NCBI GenBank assembly: GCA_049273695.1
Contig: JBASRE010000036.1
Span: forward strand, 225,164-289,163
Direction: 5' to 3'
Origin: UBA11740 sp049273695
Lineage (GTDB): Bacteria > Acidobacteriota > Blastocatellia > Pyrinomonadales > Pyrinomonadaceae
DNA length: 64,000 bases
Shown here: in pieces, positions 1 through 9,314 of the stretch
How positions within the stretch are numbered: position 1 is the first letter of the stretch
Layout: every line of letters begins with the position of its first letter
Made by a program: the position numbers and the translations under genes
Notes under the pieces: model-generated
The model's input: the letters and a program-made list of their open reading frames with translations, nothing else
What the model was told of the DNA's origin: nothing
Databases searched by the model: none

Positions 1-507
1 GCTTTCGAATTTACCGGAGTAAACGCCGGCGTCCGATTTCGTCACGGTCACGACCAAACGAAGCTTCTGCCCGCCGGCTTCAAGCGTACCTTGCCACGAA
101 CCAACAAAGTCTTTCGTTAGCGGAGGAGTTTCGGCTTTCTGATCGCTGCGCTTTAAGGTGAGCGGAAGCTTTTGGTCGCTCTGGGTGAACGTGCCTGTCA
201 GCTCGGTGCGCTCTTTGTTCAGAGTGCCTTCGAAGACGATCGCGGGCGACTTAGTCTCCCAGCGCACGGCATCACCATTGACCGTGATTGTGTCAATCGG
301 AATCGTCGCGCCCTGATCGAGGCTGTCTAGTTTTCCGGCGTAAACGCCAGCGTCGGATTTTGTCACGGTCAGGGCCAGGCGAAGCTTAGTACCACCGGCT
401 TCAAGCGTACCCTGCCATGAACCTTCAAAGTCTTTCGCCGGTGTTTGACCAAAGACGTAGCACGATAGGCCAAGCAGAAACAGCAGTATCAATAACTTGT
501 TTTTCAT
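1..507 (-). CDS. Secreted protein with tandem beta repeats, 3' end cut off by window
   Basis: Reading the minus strand from ATG at 505-507 gives 169 codons with no stop before the window edge, so only the N-terminal part is visible. An SD-like GAGGAA lies just upstream. The first 22 residues form a signal peptide (MKNKLLILLFLLGLS...). Two near-identical beta-rich units follow, each with the pattern KDF.GSWQGTLEAGG.KLRL, then TVTKSDAGVY.GK; they are about 100 residues apart. This small domain is common as an N-terminal module in secreted acidobacterial hydrolases, so the missing part may be a catalytic domain, but nothing seen here proves that. The gene lies 70 bp downstream of the S15 peptidase and on the same strand, so it may be its operon partner. 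Confidence 0.75.
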   Translation of the reverse strand, partial: MKNKLLILLFLLGLSCYVFGQTPAKDFEGSWQGTLEAGGTKLRLALTVTKSDAGVYAGKLDSLDQGATIPIDTITVNGDAVRWETKSPAIVFEGTLNKERTELTGTFTQSDQKLPLTLKRSDQKAETPPLTKDFVGSWQGTLEAGGQKLRLVVTVTKSDAGVYSGKFES

Positions 508-577
508 ATTTCCTCTTTTGATTCATAAGAACAAAGCAGCCAGCTTGTTCCACCATCAGTCATCACCAACTTTTCGA

Positions 578-2419
578 TCAGCGCGGTGAGGTCTTAACCG
601 GCACGGCGATGTATGACGCATGCCGGCCTGAGCGGAATATGTGCTGCGTCGCCCGCTGAAAGTCCGACTCCTTAGCCAGAAAGATATTCGGTACGAAGCG
701 CTGCGGGTTGCGATCGATTACCGGAAACCAGGTGCTCTGAACCTGCACCATGATCCGGTGACCTTTCTTGAACGCATGATCGTTTGCCGGAAAAGGAACT
801 TGGTAGTGCTGTATCGAGTTTGCCGGAATCGGTTGAGGTTTCTCAAAGCTCTTCAGATAGCGACCGCGGAAAACATCGCCGGCAATCATCAGTTGAAAGC
901 CGCCCATTTCCGCATCGGCGTCGTACTTCTGGGGATATACGTCGATCAGCTTTACGATCCAATCGCTGTCAGTACCCGTAGTCGACGCAAACAGGTTGGC
1001 AACAATCTTCCCCGACACCACCACATCTTCTCTTAGCGGTTCACTGACCCATGAGAGCACGTCTGGTCGATGGTCCACGAAACGTTGATCTTCGACGAGC
1101 CAGGTTGACCAGCCGGTACGAAGCCTGATCGGGCGCGGACGGTAAGGAACCGGATTCGCCGGATCGGAAACGTAACTATCAAATGATTGGCCTGCTGCCG
1201 GCGGGGATGTGAACGAAAGCGTTCTGTCCTTTTGGAAATACAACTTGCGGTCGACAACGTTCTGTTTCGGCGGCCATGCATCGTTTCGGATCCACTCGTT
1301 GGCGCCGGTTCTGAAAGTCAACGCTTCCGGTAAGTCGTGACTTCCCTTGCCTTTCAGATAGTGCGCAAGAAACGGCACGAGTATCTTGCTGCGATAATGT
1401 TCCGACGTCGCACTGCCGAAATCTATCTTGCCCAGTTTTCTGCCATCGCCTCTTGACCAGCCACCATGGTTCCATGGGCCAACGACCAGAAAATTTTGCT
1501 TCGCCGTGTCATGTCGTTCCAGCAGCTCATAGATTTTTATCGGGCCGTAAAAATCTTCCTGGTCCCACCAGCCCGCGACGTTCAGGGTCGGCACCGTCAC
1601 GCGGTTCAACCACGGCGCGAAAGCCTGACGCTTCCAGAAATCGTCATAGTCGGGACGATTCGCAAAGTCGCGCCAGCTTGGAATCTTGCCGTGAAAATAT
1701 TTCGATTCGACGTTAGCGAGCGAGCCGAGTTTCAAATACCACTCGTAGGTGTCAAACGTGTCGATGACTTGCGAAACATTCGTCATCTCCTTCGACGATT
1801 CCATCATGTACGCGTATTCAAACCCATAGCTCAACCGGAAGGCGCCGTTGTGGTGGAAGTCGTCGCCGATCCACATGTCAGCCGGCGACGCCTGCTGGAC
1901 AACTGCTTTGAGCGCCGGATGCGGATCGAGCATGGCCATCACCGCCAGCCAGGCGCCATAGCTGGTTCCGGCGATGCCGACTCGCCCGTTATTGTTCGAG
2001 ACATTTTTCAGGAGCCATTCAATGGTGTCGTAAGTGTCGGAGCTTTCGTCGATGGCGTTCTTGTTCCTGGGATCTCGCGGTTGCCGCAGCATGACGAACT
2101 GGCCTTCCGACTTGAATCGCCCGCGGATGTCTTGCTGCACGATGATGAAACCGTCACTAGCTAATTCGGGCAGCGCCGCCGCGATCTGCGTCGGCGTAGA
2201 GTTGCCGATACCGTACGGCGTTCTCAGAAGCAGAAACGGAAACTGCTCACCGGCGCGGGTCGGGACAAAGATGCGGGTGTTAAGACGGACGCCATCTCGC
2301 ATTGGCACCATTGCGTCGGTGCGGGTAAATGGTTCCTGCTGCGCGTTGACCTGCGCGCACGTTGCGAAGAGAAGCACTGCGATGAACGCGCGAGATAGAT
2401 TTGTGATGGCGTGTTTCAT
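578..2419 (-). CDS. CocE/NonD-type S15 family hydrolase (X-Pro dipeptidyl-peptidase-like)
   Basis: A secreted alpha/beta hydrolase of the S15 family, which cleaves X-Pro dipeptides, acyl esters or N-acyl bonds. I start it at 2419 (MKHAIT...) because AGGAAAG lies just upstream and a signal peptide follows at residues 1-26 (...CAQVNA). The longer reading frame upstream of this start is only repeat sequence. The nucleophile elbow GTSYGAW puts Ser at about 153; Asp about 286 (in GWWDQEDF) and His about 318 (in PWNHGGW) complete the triad. The C-terminal 200 residues are the jelly-roll domain typical of CocE enzymes. It lies downstream of the D-aminoacylase homologue in a run of secreted peptidases, which favours a peptide or N-acyl substrate. 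The exact substrate cannot be read from sequence. Confidence 0.9.
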   Translation of the reverse strand: MKHAITNLSRAFIAVLLFATCAQVNAQQEPFTRTDAMVPMRDGVRLNTRIFVPTRAGEQFPFLLLRTPYGIGNSTPTQIAAALPELASDGFIIVQQDIRGRFKSEGQFVMLRQPRDPRNKNAIDESSDTYDTIEWLLKNVSNNNGRVGIAGTSYGAWLAVMAMLDPHPALKAVVQQASPADMWIGDDFHHNGAFRLSYGFEYAYMMESSKEMTNVSQVIDTFDTYEWYLKLGSLANVESKYFHGKIPSWRDFANRPDYDDFWKRQAFAPWLNRVTVPTLNVAGWWDQEDFYGPIKIYELLERHDTAKQNFLVVGPWNHGGWSRGDGRKLGKIDFGSATSEHYRSKILVPFLAHYLKGKGSHDLPEALTFRTGANEWIRNDAWPPKQNVVDRKLYFQKDRTLSFTSPPAAGQSFDSYVSDPANPVPYRPRPIRLRTGWSTWLVEDQRFVDHRPDVLSWVSEPLREDVVVSGKIVANLFASTTGTDSDWIVKLIDVYPQKYDADAEMGGFQLMIAGDVFRGRYLKSFEKPQPIPANSIQHYQVPFPANDHAFKKGHRIMVQVQSTWFPVIDRNPQRFVPNIFLAKESDFQRATQHIFRSGRHASYIAVPVKTSPR

Positions 2420-2454
2420 TTTTGTCTTTCCTGAAACCAAGCCTGCGAAGCAGG

Positions 2455-2652
2455 TGGCAGCATAAAGCCTGGGGCGCAAGCCCCAGGTCAAAGTCCGAAA
2501 GATTTTATTAAGCTCGCGCAGCGAGCGACAGAGCCGTAAAATGTCTGATTTGATTCAAGGCTGTCGCCCGCTCACGCGGGCTTTGAACTTCTTTCCCTTT
2601 CTTCCTGGGGCTTACGCCCCAGGCTTTATGCTGTCGCCCGCTGCCGCGGGCT
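2455..2652. repeat. Palindromic intergenic repeat, family A, copy 1
   Basis: The gap between the S15 and D-aminoacylase genes is filled by short palindromes. CCTGGGGC followed by GCCCCAGG occurs near 2469-2488 and again, as CCTGGGGCTTACGCCCCAGG, near 2606-2625, where it is flanked by GCTTTATG. Further arms with GCCCGC...GCGGGC lie near 2565-2585 and 2635-2652. The same words recur near 57.6-57.84 kb, so this is a dispersed REP-like family. The last arm reaches into the 3' end of the amidohydrolase gene. Confidence 0.75.
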
Positions 2653-4351
2653 ACTTCACCTTCCCCGGTCCCCACAGCGCCTTTCCTGGTTTTGCACCCG
2701 TGGATTCGCCGTCCTTGAGCACCTGCGTGCCGTTCACAAATACGTGTTGCACGCCGACCGACAACTGGTGCGGATTTTCAAACGTCGCGCGGTCAGCAAT
2801 CGTTTGCGGATCGAACACCACGACATCTGCGAACATTCCGGGTCTAAGAAGGCCGCGGTGAGCAAGCCCGAGGTTACTGGCCGGCAGGCTTGAGAGCCGC
2901 CGCACTGCTTCAGTCAGCGAGATCACTTTTTCTTCGCGCACGTACTTGCCCAGGAGCCGCGCAAAATTGCCGTAAGCCCGCGGATGAGCGGCAGACCTCA
3001 GCGCATTACCCTCCGGCGCAATCGAAGCGGCATCAGATCCAAACGAAACCCACGGTACGCGAATCTGTTTCTTGAGATTGTCCTCACTCATCAGGAAATA
3101 AATTGTGCCGATGCGAGATCGATCTTCGAGCACCAGGTCCATAATTGTCTCGACCGGATCCTTGCCGCGCATCCTGGCAACTTCACCCAGCGTCTTGCCC
3201 ACCAGTGGCTTCAACTGCTCGCTTCTGAAACTTGCCAGCAACAGCCGCTCCGGCGATCCCGCCAGCATGTAGAGATTTTCCCAGTCGTTCGAGGGAGTTC
3301 GAATGGCATCGGCAATCTTTTTGCGCGTAGCCGCGTCCTGGAGGCGTTTGTAACCAGCTTCGCGTCCGCCATCCCAAACCCATGGCGGCATCGACGCGTC
3401 GAGACCTGTCCCGCCCGCGGGATATGTGTACATGTTGGCGGTGATCTTTAATCCGCGGCGGCGGGCGTTCTCAATCATCCTGATCGCCTGATCCATCTTG
3501 GGCCAGTTCGCCGCGCCCGACGCTTTGAGGTGATAGATCTCCGCGGGCAACCCGGCCTCGCGACTGATGCGTATCGTTTCCTGCACGGCTTCGATCAACT
3601 GATTGCCTTCACTGCGCATGTGCGTCGTGTACTTGCCTTTGTATTTGGCCGCGACTTTGCACATTTCGATAATCTCTTCCGTTTTGGCAAAGAACGCAGG
3701 CGGATAGATCAGGGCCGTCGTGATGCCGAGCGCGCCTGCTTCCATCTCGCGCCGCACCAACTCGCGCATCTGTTCGAGTTGTGCAGGTGTTGGTTGCTTG
3801 TCTTCCAAACCAATCACGTGTTCGCGAATGGTTGCGGCGCCAATAAACGAGGCGACGTTTTGAGGGATTCCGCGTTTTTCGAGATAGGTGAGATATTCGG
3901 CCAGCGTCGTCCACTCGATCTCGAGCGTGCCATCGCCTGGGGTTTCGCGAAGGCGCTGCTTCATCTGATCGTTAAGCGGACCCATGGAAAACTCGCCGAA
4001 GATCTGCGTCGTCACACCCTGTTTGATCTCACTAAGCGAGCGAGGATCGCGAATCAGGGACGATTCGGAATGCGAGAGCATATTGATGAAGCCCGGCGCT
4101 ACCGCGAGACCTTTTGCATCCACCACCGTGGTGGCGGTGGCTCGACTCAAGTTGCCGACGGCTGCGATGCGGTCGCCTTTGATTCCGACGTCGGCGCGTC
4201 GCGGTGGGCGGCCACTTCCGTCATAGACTGTGCCGCCTTTGATGATGACGTCGAAAGAGGAAGGTTGTGATCGTGGTGCTTGTGCGATTGCCGTGTGCGA
4301 AAGCGCAACGATCAGCGTCAGTGTCAGAAGGTTTCCTAATTTGGTCAGCAT
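2651..4351 (-). CDS. Secreted N-acyl-D-amino-acid deacylase (D-aminoacylase) family amidohydrolase
   Basis: A metal-dependent amidohydrolase of the D-aminoacylase/dihydroorotase type, 566 residues with a signal peptide (residues 1-23, ending AIAQ). The fold is shown by the N-terminal beta sandwich (DVIIKGGTVYDGSG), PGFIN at 87-90, TTHMRSEG (His244), YHLKASG (His274) and FGSDAAS (Asp440). Where the classic HxH motif is expected the sequence reads NMLSHSE at 90-96, so the first metal His is Leu92 and only His94 is kept. The family removes N-acyl groups from D-amino acids; the racemase and D-aminopeptidase nearby fit that role, but the altered metal site means the reaction is uncertain. The SD (GGAGC) is supplied by the edge of repeat family B. 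Confidence 0.85.
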   Translation of the reverse strand: MLTKLGNLLTLTLIVALSHTAIAQAPRSQPSSFDVIIKGGTVYDGSGRPPRRADVGIKGDRIAAVGNLSRATATTVVDAKGLAVAPGFINMLSHSESSLIRDPRSLSEIKQGVTTQIFGEFSMGPLNDQMKQRLRETPGDGTLEIEWTTLAEYLTYLEKRGIPQNVASFIGAATIREHVIGLEDKQPTPAQLEQMRELVRREMEAGALGITTALIYPPAFFAKTEEIIEMCKVAAKYKGKYTTHMRSEGNQLIEAVQETIRISREAGLPAEIYHLKASGAANWPKMDQAIRMIENARRRGLKITANMYTYPAGGTGLDASMPPWVWDGGREAGYKRLQDAATRKKIADAIRTPSNDWENLYMLAGSPERLLLASFRSEQLKPLVGKTLGEVARMRGKDPVETIMDLVLEDRSRIGTIYFLMSEDNLKKQIRVPWVSFGSDAASIAPEGNALRSAAHPRAYGNFARLLGKYVREEKVISLTEAVRRLSSLPASNLGLAHRGLLRPGMFADVVVFDPQTIADRATFENPHQLSVGVQHVFVNGTQVLKDGESTGAKPGKALWGPGKVK

Positions 4352-4503
4352 TTCTTAGCTCCGGTAGGAGCGGGATGTTTATAGAAACGTCCCTTATCCC
4401 TGGTTGCCTGGCTCCGTGAGGAGCGAAGTATTACGCCCCAAACGGGGCTGAAAATTGAAAAGTGAGACTGGAATCTATAAATATTTCGTCCCTACGGGAC
4501 TGT
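4352..4503. repeat. Inverted-repeat element, family B, copy 1
   Basis: The outer arms are AGCTCCGGTAGGAGC followed by ATGTTTATAGA at about 4356-4384, and ATCTATAAAT followed by CGTCCCTACGGGACT at about 4474-4502. A second palindrome (GCCCC...GGGGC) lies in the middle. The element supplies the SD of the amidohydrolase on one side. On the other it contains the stop codon and last codons of the serine hydrolase (TVP-stop lies inside CCCTACGGG). The second copy is at 9315-9500. Confidence 0.7.
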
Positions 4504-5715
4504 ACTTGTTGCCGAAGTAACCTTAGCTCCACTGCCGTGCTTCTTCATCAACTCCATCGCCTGATCCGCCAACTTAAACAGATGTGGATGGGCGCGATTC
4601 CCGTTAGTCAAGATCGCGAAGCCAAGCTTGCGATCGCGATTGCCCAGCAGGAAAGCTGTATAACCGCCGACGCTTCCGCTGTGCGCAAAATACCGATCGC
4701 CGTCACGAACTTGTGTCCACCACGTCAGGCCAAACCCGGCGGATTCATTCCCCCAAATGTTTTCAATCTTTCCTTTGAATTGATCGTGTTGACGGGTGTA
4801 CATCTGCTCCAGCGTTGCTTCGCTAATGATCTGCTTGTCTTTGAACTTGCCGCCGTTGAGACTAACGATCAACCAGTTGGCCTGATTGCCCACCGTGCCA
4901 TAAACCAGACCCGCCGGCCAGACCGAGGCTTTCGTTCGCACGACTCCCACCTGGGCACCGGTGTTTTCGTCAAACCGGTAAGGGATCGAAAGTCGCTCCT
5001 CCATGTCGGGTCGCGGTTCGAATGCCGTGCTGTGCATTTCCAAAACCTTGAAAATGTTTTCCTGGATATATTCCTTAAAAGGCTTGCCCGAGAGTTTCTG
5101 CACCAGATAACCGATTAACGTATAAGCATTGTTCGAATAAGTGACCGAGGTCATCGGCGGCTTGGTTATCTTCAAGGACTTCCGCAGATATTCTTCGAGA
5201 GGAGGCGGCACTGTATCGCCCCACACGGGAAACGGCCCAAAGTCAGCAGGCAGCCCGGATGTGTGAGTCAATAGATGGCGAAACGTGATGGGTTTTTGTG
5301 GGTCTTCACCCTGGATCTTGAAGTCGGTTAAATAATCGTTGACGCGATCATCCAGCTTGAATTTGCCCTGCTCCATTAGTTGAAGCAGAGCAACGCTGGA
5401 CATCGTCTTAAACGTCGAGCCGATCAGGTAAACGGTGTTCGGTGCAGCCGGCGTCCTCGCCCACAGATTCGAGTAACCATAGGCGCCGGTCCAAATCACC
5501 TGATTGCCGGAGACTAAAGCAATCGAACATGAAGGAATATTTCCCGCGAGCATCGCCCGCTGGATTTCAGGTTCGAGCTCCGCGACAACGCGATCGATGT
5601 TGACGGTTTGGGAAGCGGCGACTCCGGGCGCAAACAGAACGACCGCTGCGAAGATCAAGCCAAGAAATAGGCATTGATATCGAGTTATTTTTGGAGTGTG
5701 TTCGATTCTATTCAT
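4492..5715 (-). CDS. Secreted beta-lactamase-family serine hydrolase (class C/PBP4*-like)
   Basis: A 407-residue serine hydrolase of the beta-lactamase/D-alanyl-D-alanine carboxypeptidase superfamily, with a signal peptide or anchor at residues 15-35. The three active-site motifs are visible: STFK (Ser100, Lys103), YSN (193-195) and HSG (345-347, the KTG equivalent). LLTHTSGLP is the usual family word. Members cleave D-Ala peptides, esters or amides; here it stands among genes that handle peptides and D-amino acids. No clear SD precedes the ATG. The last codons lie in repeat family B. Confidence 0.88.
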   Translation of the reverse strand: MNRIEHTPKITRYQCLFLGLIFAAVVLFAPGVAASQTVNIDRVVAELEPEIQRAMLAGNIPSCSIALVSGNQVIWTGAYGYSNLWARTPAAPNTVYLIGSTFKTMSSVALLQLMEQGKFKLDDRVNDYLTDFKIQGEDPQKPITFRHLLTHTSGLPADFGPFPVWGDTVPPPLEEYLRKSLKITKPPMTSVTYSNNAYTLIGYLVQKLSGKPFKEYIQENIFKVLEMHSTAFEPRPDMEERLSIPYRFDENTGAQVGVVRTKASVWPAGLVYGTVGNQANWLIVSLNGGKFKDKQIISEATLEQMYTRQHDQFKGKIENIWGNESAGFGLTWWTQVRDGDRYFAHSGSVGGYTAFLLGNRDRKLGFAILTNGNRAHPHLFKLADQAMELMKKHGSGAKVTSATSTVP

Positions 5716-5764
5716 AGGTCAATTTGATAATCCGAAATCCAACTGGTAAAAGCCGCGCTTGAGA

Positions 5765-5908
5765 TGAGAGCCGGCATTCTCATTCTCGCCTGTGCTTTAG
5801 CCAGGCGAGAACGGCAATCGTTTGTCATGGGAAACCGTTTGAAACGGTTTCCATTCGCCACCCGCAGCTCGCTTCTCACCCGGCTAAAGCACGGGTGTGA
5901 ATGAGATG
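5765..5908. repeat. Inverted-repeat element, family C, copy 1
   Basis: The outer arms read as CATTCTCATTC...GTGCTTTAGCC on one side and GGCTAAAGCACGGGTGTGAATGAGA on the other, so the whole element can fold back. Its centre is a perfect palindrome, GGAAACCGTTT-G-AAACGGTTTCC, at 5830-5852. It fills the gap between the tricorn-like gene and the next hydrolase. The second copy is at 10647-10800. Confidence 0.75.
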
Positions 5909-5946
5909 AAAATGGGGCCGGCTACCGACAGTCATTACGAACAGTC

Positions 5947-8900
5947 TTATCGCGTTCTTGGTTTCGAAACGCGATCAATCGAAGCCGGCCGCGGCACGCG
6001 CTTCACCGGATTCTGTTCCAGCAGTTTCATTGCTTCCTGCACCGCGCGTTCAAGTTGTGGATCGTGTCCCTTGATGACTTCAGCCGGTGTGTATTCAACT
6101 TCGATGTCAGGCGGCACGCCTTCATTTTCGACAGCCCACTTGCCCGACAAATCATAAAAGGCCAGATTGGGAGCTGTGATTCCTCCACCATCGATCGTCG
6201 GCGGAAAACCTAAAGTGCCGACCAGCGCACCCCATGTACGCGTCCCGATCATTGGGCCCAGCTTTCGTTGTCGAAACATGTAAGGCAACGCGTCGCCGCC
6301 TGAGCCGGCCGATTCATTAATGATCATCACCTTCGGTCCGTAGATTCCGGCAATGGGCGAAGTAGCCGGTTGACCGTCGCGCTGCGCAAAATAGCCCATC
6401 AGTTTGCGATCCAGTTCACTAACTATGTAATCAGCAACCTGGCCGCCCTGGTTATAGCGTTCATCGATGATCGCGCCTTCCTTGTCCTGCTGCGCATAGT
6501 AGTAACGAGTAAAGTACGTATAGCCAGGACCCGCGGTATTAGGAAGCCAAACGTACGCCAATCTGCCGTTTGAAAGCTTGTCGACGGTCCGGCGATTGTC
6601 CTCGATCCAGGCGCGCGCGCGCAGGCCGTCTTCGCTGGGGACCGGAATCACGGTCACTACGCGTGAACCTTCCATCGAGGGAGTCTTGTTGACTCTGATT
6701 AGCGTCTGCCTTCCCGCGGTCCCCTCAAACAAGCTGTAGAGATTGGTGGGCGGCGTCAGCGCACGGCCATTCACTTCGAGAATGTAGTCTCCTTCGGCCA
6801 CTTGAATGCCCGGCGCGCTGAGAGGTGCTCGCAGATCGGGATTCCAGTTCTCGCCGGTGAAGACACGCTTGATTCGATAACGTCCATTCTCGATCGCGAA
6901 GTCGGCGCCCAACAAACCAACCGACACCGGATCTTCACCCGGAACGTCGCCGGGGCCCTGGAGATAGGAATGGCCCACAGTCAGCTCTCCGCCAACCGTG
7001 GCTATTAGATATGCCAAGTCAGTGCGATGGCCGACGAAAGCAACCAAGGGTCGATACTTTTCGTAAACCGCCTGCCAATCAGCCCCGTGGAACTTTGGAT
7101 CGTAGAAATACTCGCGTTGTATGCGCCAGGTCTCGCGATAAATCTGTTCCCATTCAGCGCGGGGCTCGATGCGCATTTCCATTTGCGCCAGGTTGAGCGG
7201 CCCATCCCCTACCCTCACGGGCGCAGGTCGATCGGTAGGCACGATTCCCCAACTGGTCCCGCCGCCGGCAGCGGCTTGATAGAGGAGTTTCTTCTTGTCA
7301 TTTGAAAGCGAGTACGATCGAATGCCTTCCAGGAAAGGAGCGGCGGTGCGCGCACTGAGTTGATATCGCTGCAAACGGAGTTGCGGCGGTCCGGGAGCGG
7401 TGGTCAGAATCGGTTCCGTGTAATAGAAGCTTCCGGTTGCCCCGGCGGTGAGATTGCTGTAATTGCCGGCCGGAATGTTCACGGAAATAATTCTTTGACT
7501 AATGCGATCGAAATCAATCCGAACATTTGGCGCCTTGGGAGCAGCGGGCGCCGCAGCTGGCGTTGGTGGTGGCGCTGGAGATTCGCCCGGCGTGGGACGT
7601 GGCGGGGGTTCGTCGCCAGTTTCCGGCAATAGCGGCGAGGGCTCGTTTGCGCCCAGCACCGCGAGATAAATCGCGCGGCGCACCGGGCGATCGATCGAAC
7701 TCATTTCCAGCCAGCCAGTGCTCGGTCCGTAATCGGTGCTCGCCATGAAGTACAGATACTTGGCGCCGGCATCGAATGCGGGCGAGACAGAGTCTGCCAT
7801 TCCGTCAGTAACCTGATGACTCTTTTTCTCAGCTAACGAATAGACAAAGATCGCCCGGAGACGGCTGGGCAGATTCTTTGAGTAAGCCACCCACTTTGAG
7901 TCCGGTGCCCAGGTCGCATCAAACGAGCGAAATGGATCGGGATAATTGTCGGTGTCAATCTTAGTCGCCTTGCCGCCGGTCACATCGATCGTCCAAAGGT
8001 TTTTGTGGTTATCCTGAAGCAGAATTTGCGCCCCATCGGGCGACCAGGCAGGCGCGGAAAAAAATGCCGTTGATGGGAGCGCAATTGCACGAGGAGCGAC
8101 GACCCCGAGCGGGTCGCCGAGCATTAGTTGGTACTCGCCGCTGGCGTCTGAGAGCCAGGCGAGCTTCGCCCCGTCAGGCGACCACGCCGGGCTGCGATCG
8201 TGGCTGCCCGAACTCTGAGTCAGATTCCGGTAATCGCCTTTTTCCGACGGCACCGAGAAAATCTCGCCGCGCGCTTCAAACGCTGCTCGCACACCGGTCG
8301 GAGAGAGCGCCGCGTTACGGATCATGCTGACGACTTTCTTGAATTGGGGTCGCGCCCACGGAAGATCGCCGGTCACCTCGATGTTAAGTCTGCGCGCCTG
8401 CCCTGTCTTTGTGTCGAGTAGGTGGACATAGCCCGCTTGCTCGTACACGACGGCGTCGTGACCGGCCGATGCGTTCATGATGTCGAAGTCGTCGTGACGG
8501 GTAAGCTGAGTGAGTTGTTTCGTGTCCGTGCGGTACGCGAAGAGGTTGACGACGTGATTGCGATCAGAGAGAAAGTAAATCGTATTTCCGATCCACATTG
8601 GATCGGTGTCATTGCTGTTGTCCCACGGAAGTTTCTCAATGGAATGGTCGGCGAGAGTCATGACTCGGATCGGATGGGTGCGACCGCCACGGTAATGCCG
8701 CCACATGCTGGCCTCGTGCCAAATGGGAATGAACGCCGTCGAAAATTCTTCGTGGGCCACACGACGGCCATCCGGTGAGTAAACGCCGCTGAAAGCCCGA
8801 GGCATCGGCAACGCTTCCGGCAATCCACCATCCAGCCCGATCGTCCAAAGCCGGAAGTATGGCTGGGGCGCGCCAACGCGGCCCGACGCAAATAGCACCC

Positions 8901-9261
8901 TGCGACCATCGGGCGTCCACCCACGAACTCGGTCAGGGCCGGGATGATAAGTTAATCGCCTGGGGTCGCCTCCCGCGGTGGTCACCAGGTAGACGTCGGT
9001 GTTCCCGGCAACCGTAGCGCTGAAGGCGATCTGAGAACCATCGGGCGAGAAGTACGGATCCATTTCGGCTCCGGCCGTCGAAGTGAGCCGGCGTGCCTGG
9101 CCACCGTCGCGCGACACCAGCCACAAGTCTCCCGCGTATGCGAATGCGATTAGGTCGCGACTAACGCTCGGGTGACGAAGCAGGCGTGTTCCCTGCGCCG
9201 TTACGGCGGCTGGGATGGCAATAAGCAGCAACAGTCCAAAAAATGAAAGTCGTAATTTCAT
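5947..9261 (-). CDS. Tricorn-like S41 peptidase with beta-propeller and PDZ domain
   Basis: A 1104-residue secreted peptidase. I start it at 9261 (MKLRLSFF) because AGGAGCTC lies 6 bases upstream and a signal peptide follows (ends AVTAQG). Residues about 25-330 and 340-540 are PD40/WD40-like propeller blades (FSPDGSQIAF, WSPDGAKLAW and others). A proline/alanine-rich linker follows near 565-590, then the C1 helical region, a PDZ domain (about 790-870) and the S41 core. The core has the nucleophile in ESAGSGGDALPY (Ser about 987) and ends in PPDIEVEY. Tricorn enzymes trim oligopeptides released by other proteases, so its place among peptide-scavenging genes is sensible. An E...L-x-G/PD ending beyond the catalytic core is normal for the family. 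Confident for the family, not for the substrate. Confidence 0.92.
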   Translation of the reverse strand: MKLRLSFFGLLLLIAIPAAVTAQGTRLLRHPSVSRDLIAFAYAGDLWLVSRDGGQARRLTSTAGAEMDPYFSPDGSQIAFSATVAGNTDVYLVTTAGGDPRRLTYHPGPDRVRGWTPDGRRVLFASGRVGAPQPYFRLWTIGLDGGLPEALPMPRAFSGVYSPDGRRVAHEEFSTAFIPIWHEASMWRHYRGGRTHPIRVMTLADHSIEKLPWDNSNDTDPMWIGNTIYFLSDRNHVVNLFAYRTDTKQLTQLTRHDDFDIMNASAGHDAVVYEQAGYVHLLDTKTGQARRLNIEVTGDLPWARPQFKKVVSMIRNAALSPTGVRAAFEARGEIFSVPSEKGDYRNLTQSSGSHDRSPAWSPDGAKLAWLSDASGEYQLMLGDPLGVVAPRAIALPSTAFFSAPAWSPDGAQILLQDNHKNLWTIDVTGGKATKIDTDNYPDPFRSFDATWAPDSKWVAYSKNLPSRLRAIFVYSLAEKKSHQVTDGMADSVSPAFDAGAKYLYFMASTDYGPSTGWLEMSSIDRPVRRAIYLAVLGANEPSPLLPETGDEPPPRPTPGESPAPPPTPAAAPAAPKAPNVRIDFDRISQRIISVNIPAGNYSNLTAGATGSFYYTEPILTTAPGPPQLRLQRYQLSARTAAPFLEGIRSYSLSNDKKKLLYQAAAGGGTSWGIVPTDRPAPVRVGDGPLNLAQMEMRIEPRAEWEQIYRETWRIQREYFYDPKFHGADWQAVYEKYRPLVAFVGHRTDLAYLIATVGGELTVGHSYLQGPGDVPGEDPVSVGLLGADFAIENGRYRIKRVFTGENWNPDLRAPLSAPGIQVAEGDYILEVNGRALTPPTNLYSLFEGTAGRQTLIRVNKTPSMEGSRVVTVIPVPSEDGLRARAWIEDNRRTVDKLSNGRLAYVWLPNTAGPGYTYFTRYYYAQQDKEGAIIDERYNQGGQVADYIVSELDRKLMGYFAQRDGQPATSPIAGIYGPKVMIINESAGSGGDALPYMFRQRKLGPMIGTRTWGALVGTLGFPPTIDGGGITAPNLAFYDLSGKWAVENEGVPPDIEVEYTPAEVIKGHDPQLERAVQEAMKLLEQNPVKRVPRPASIDRVSKPRTR

Positions 9262-9314
9262 TATTGAGCTCCTGAAAAGATTCCGAACATGAGTCATTTT
9301 GTTTGATTGATTTT

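Noticed and set aside
1466..2164. Plus-strand open frame of 232 codons
   Set aside because: It is antisense to the S15 hydrolase and has no domain or SD; the S15 motifs are unambiguous.
2420..2491. N-terminal extension of the S15 hydrolase
   Set aside because: The extra residues come from repeat A sequence and precede a proper SD and signal peptide.
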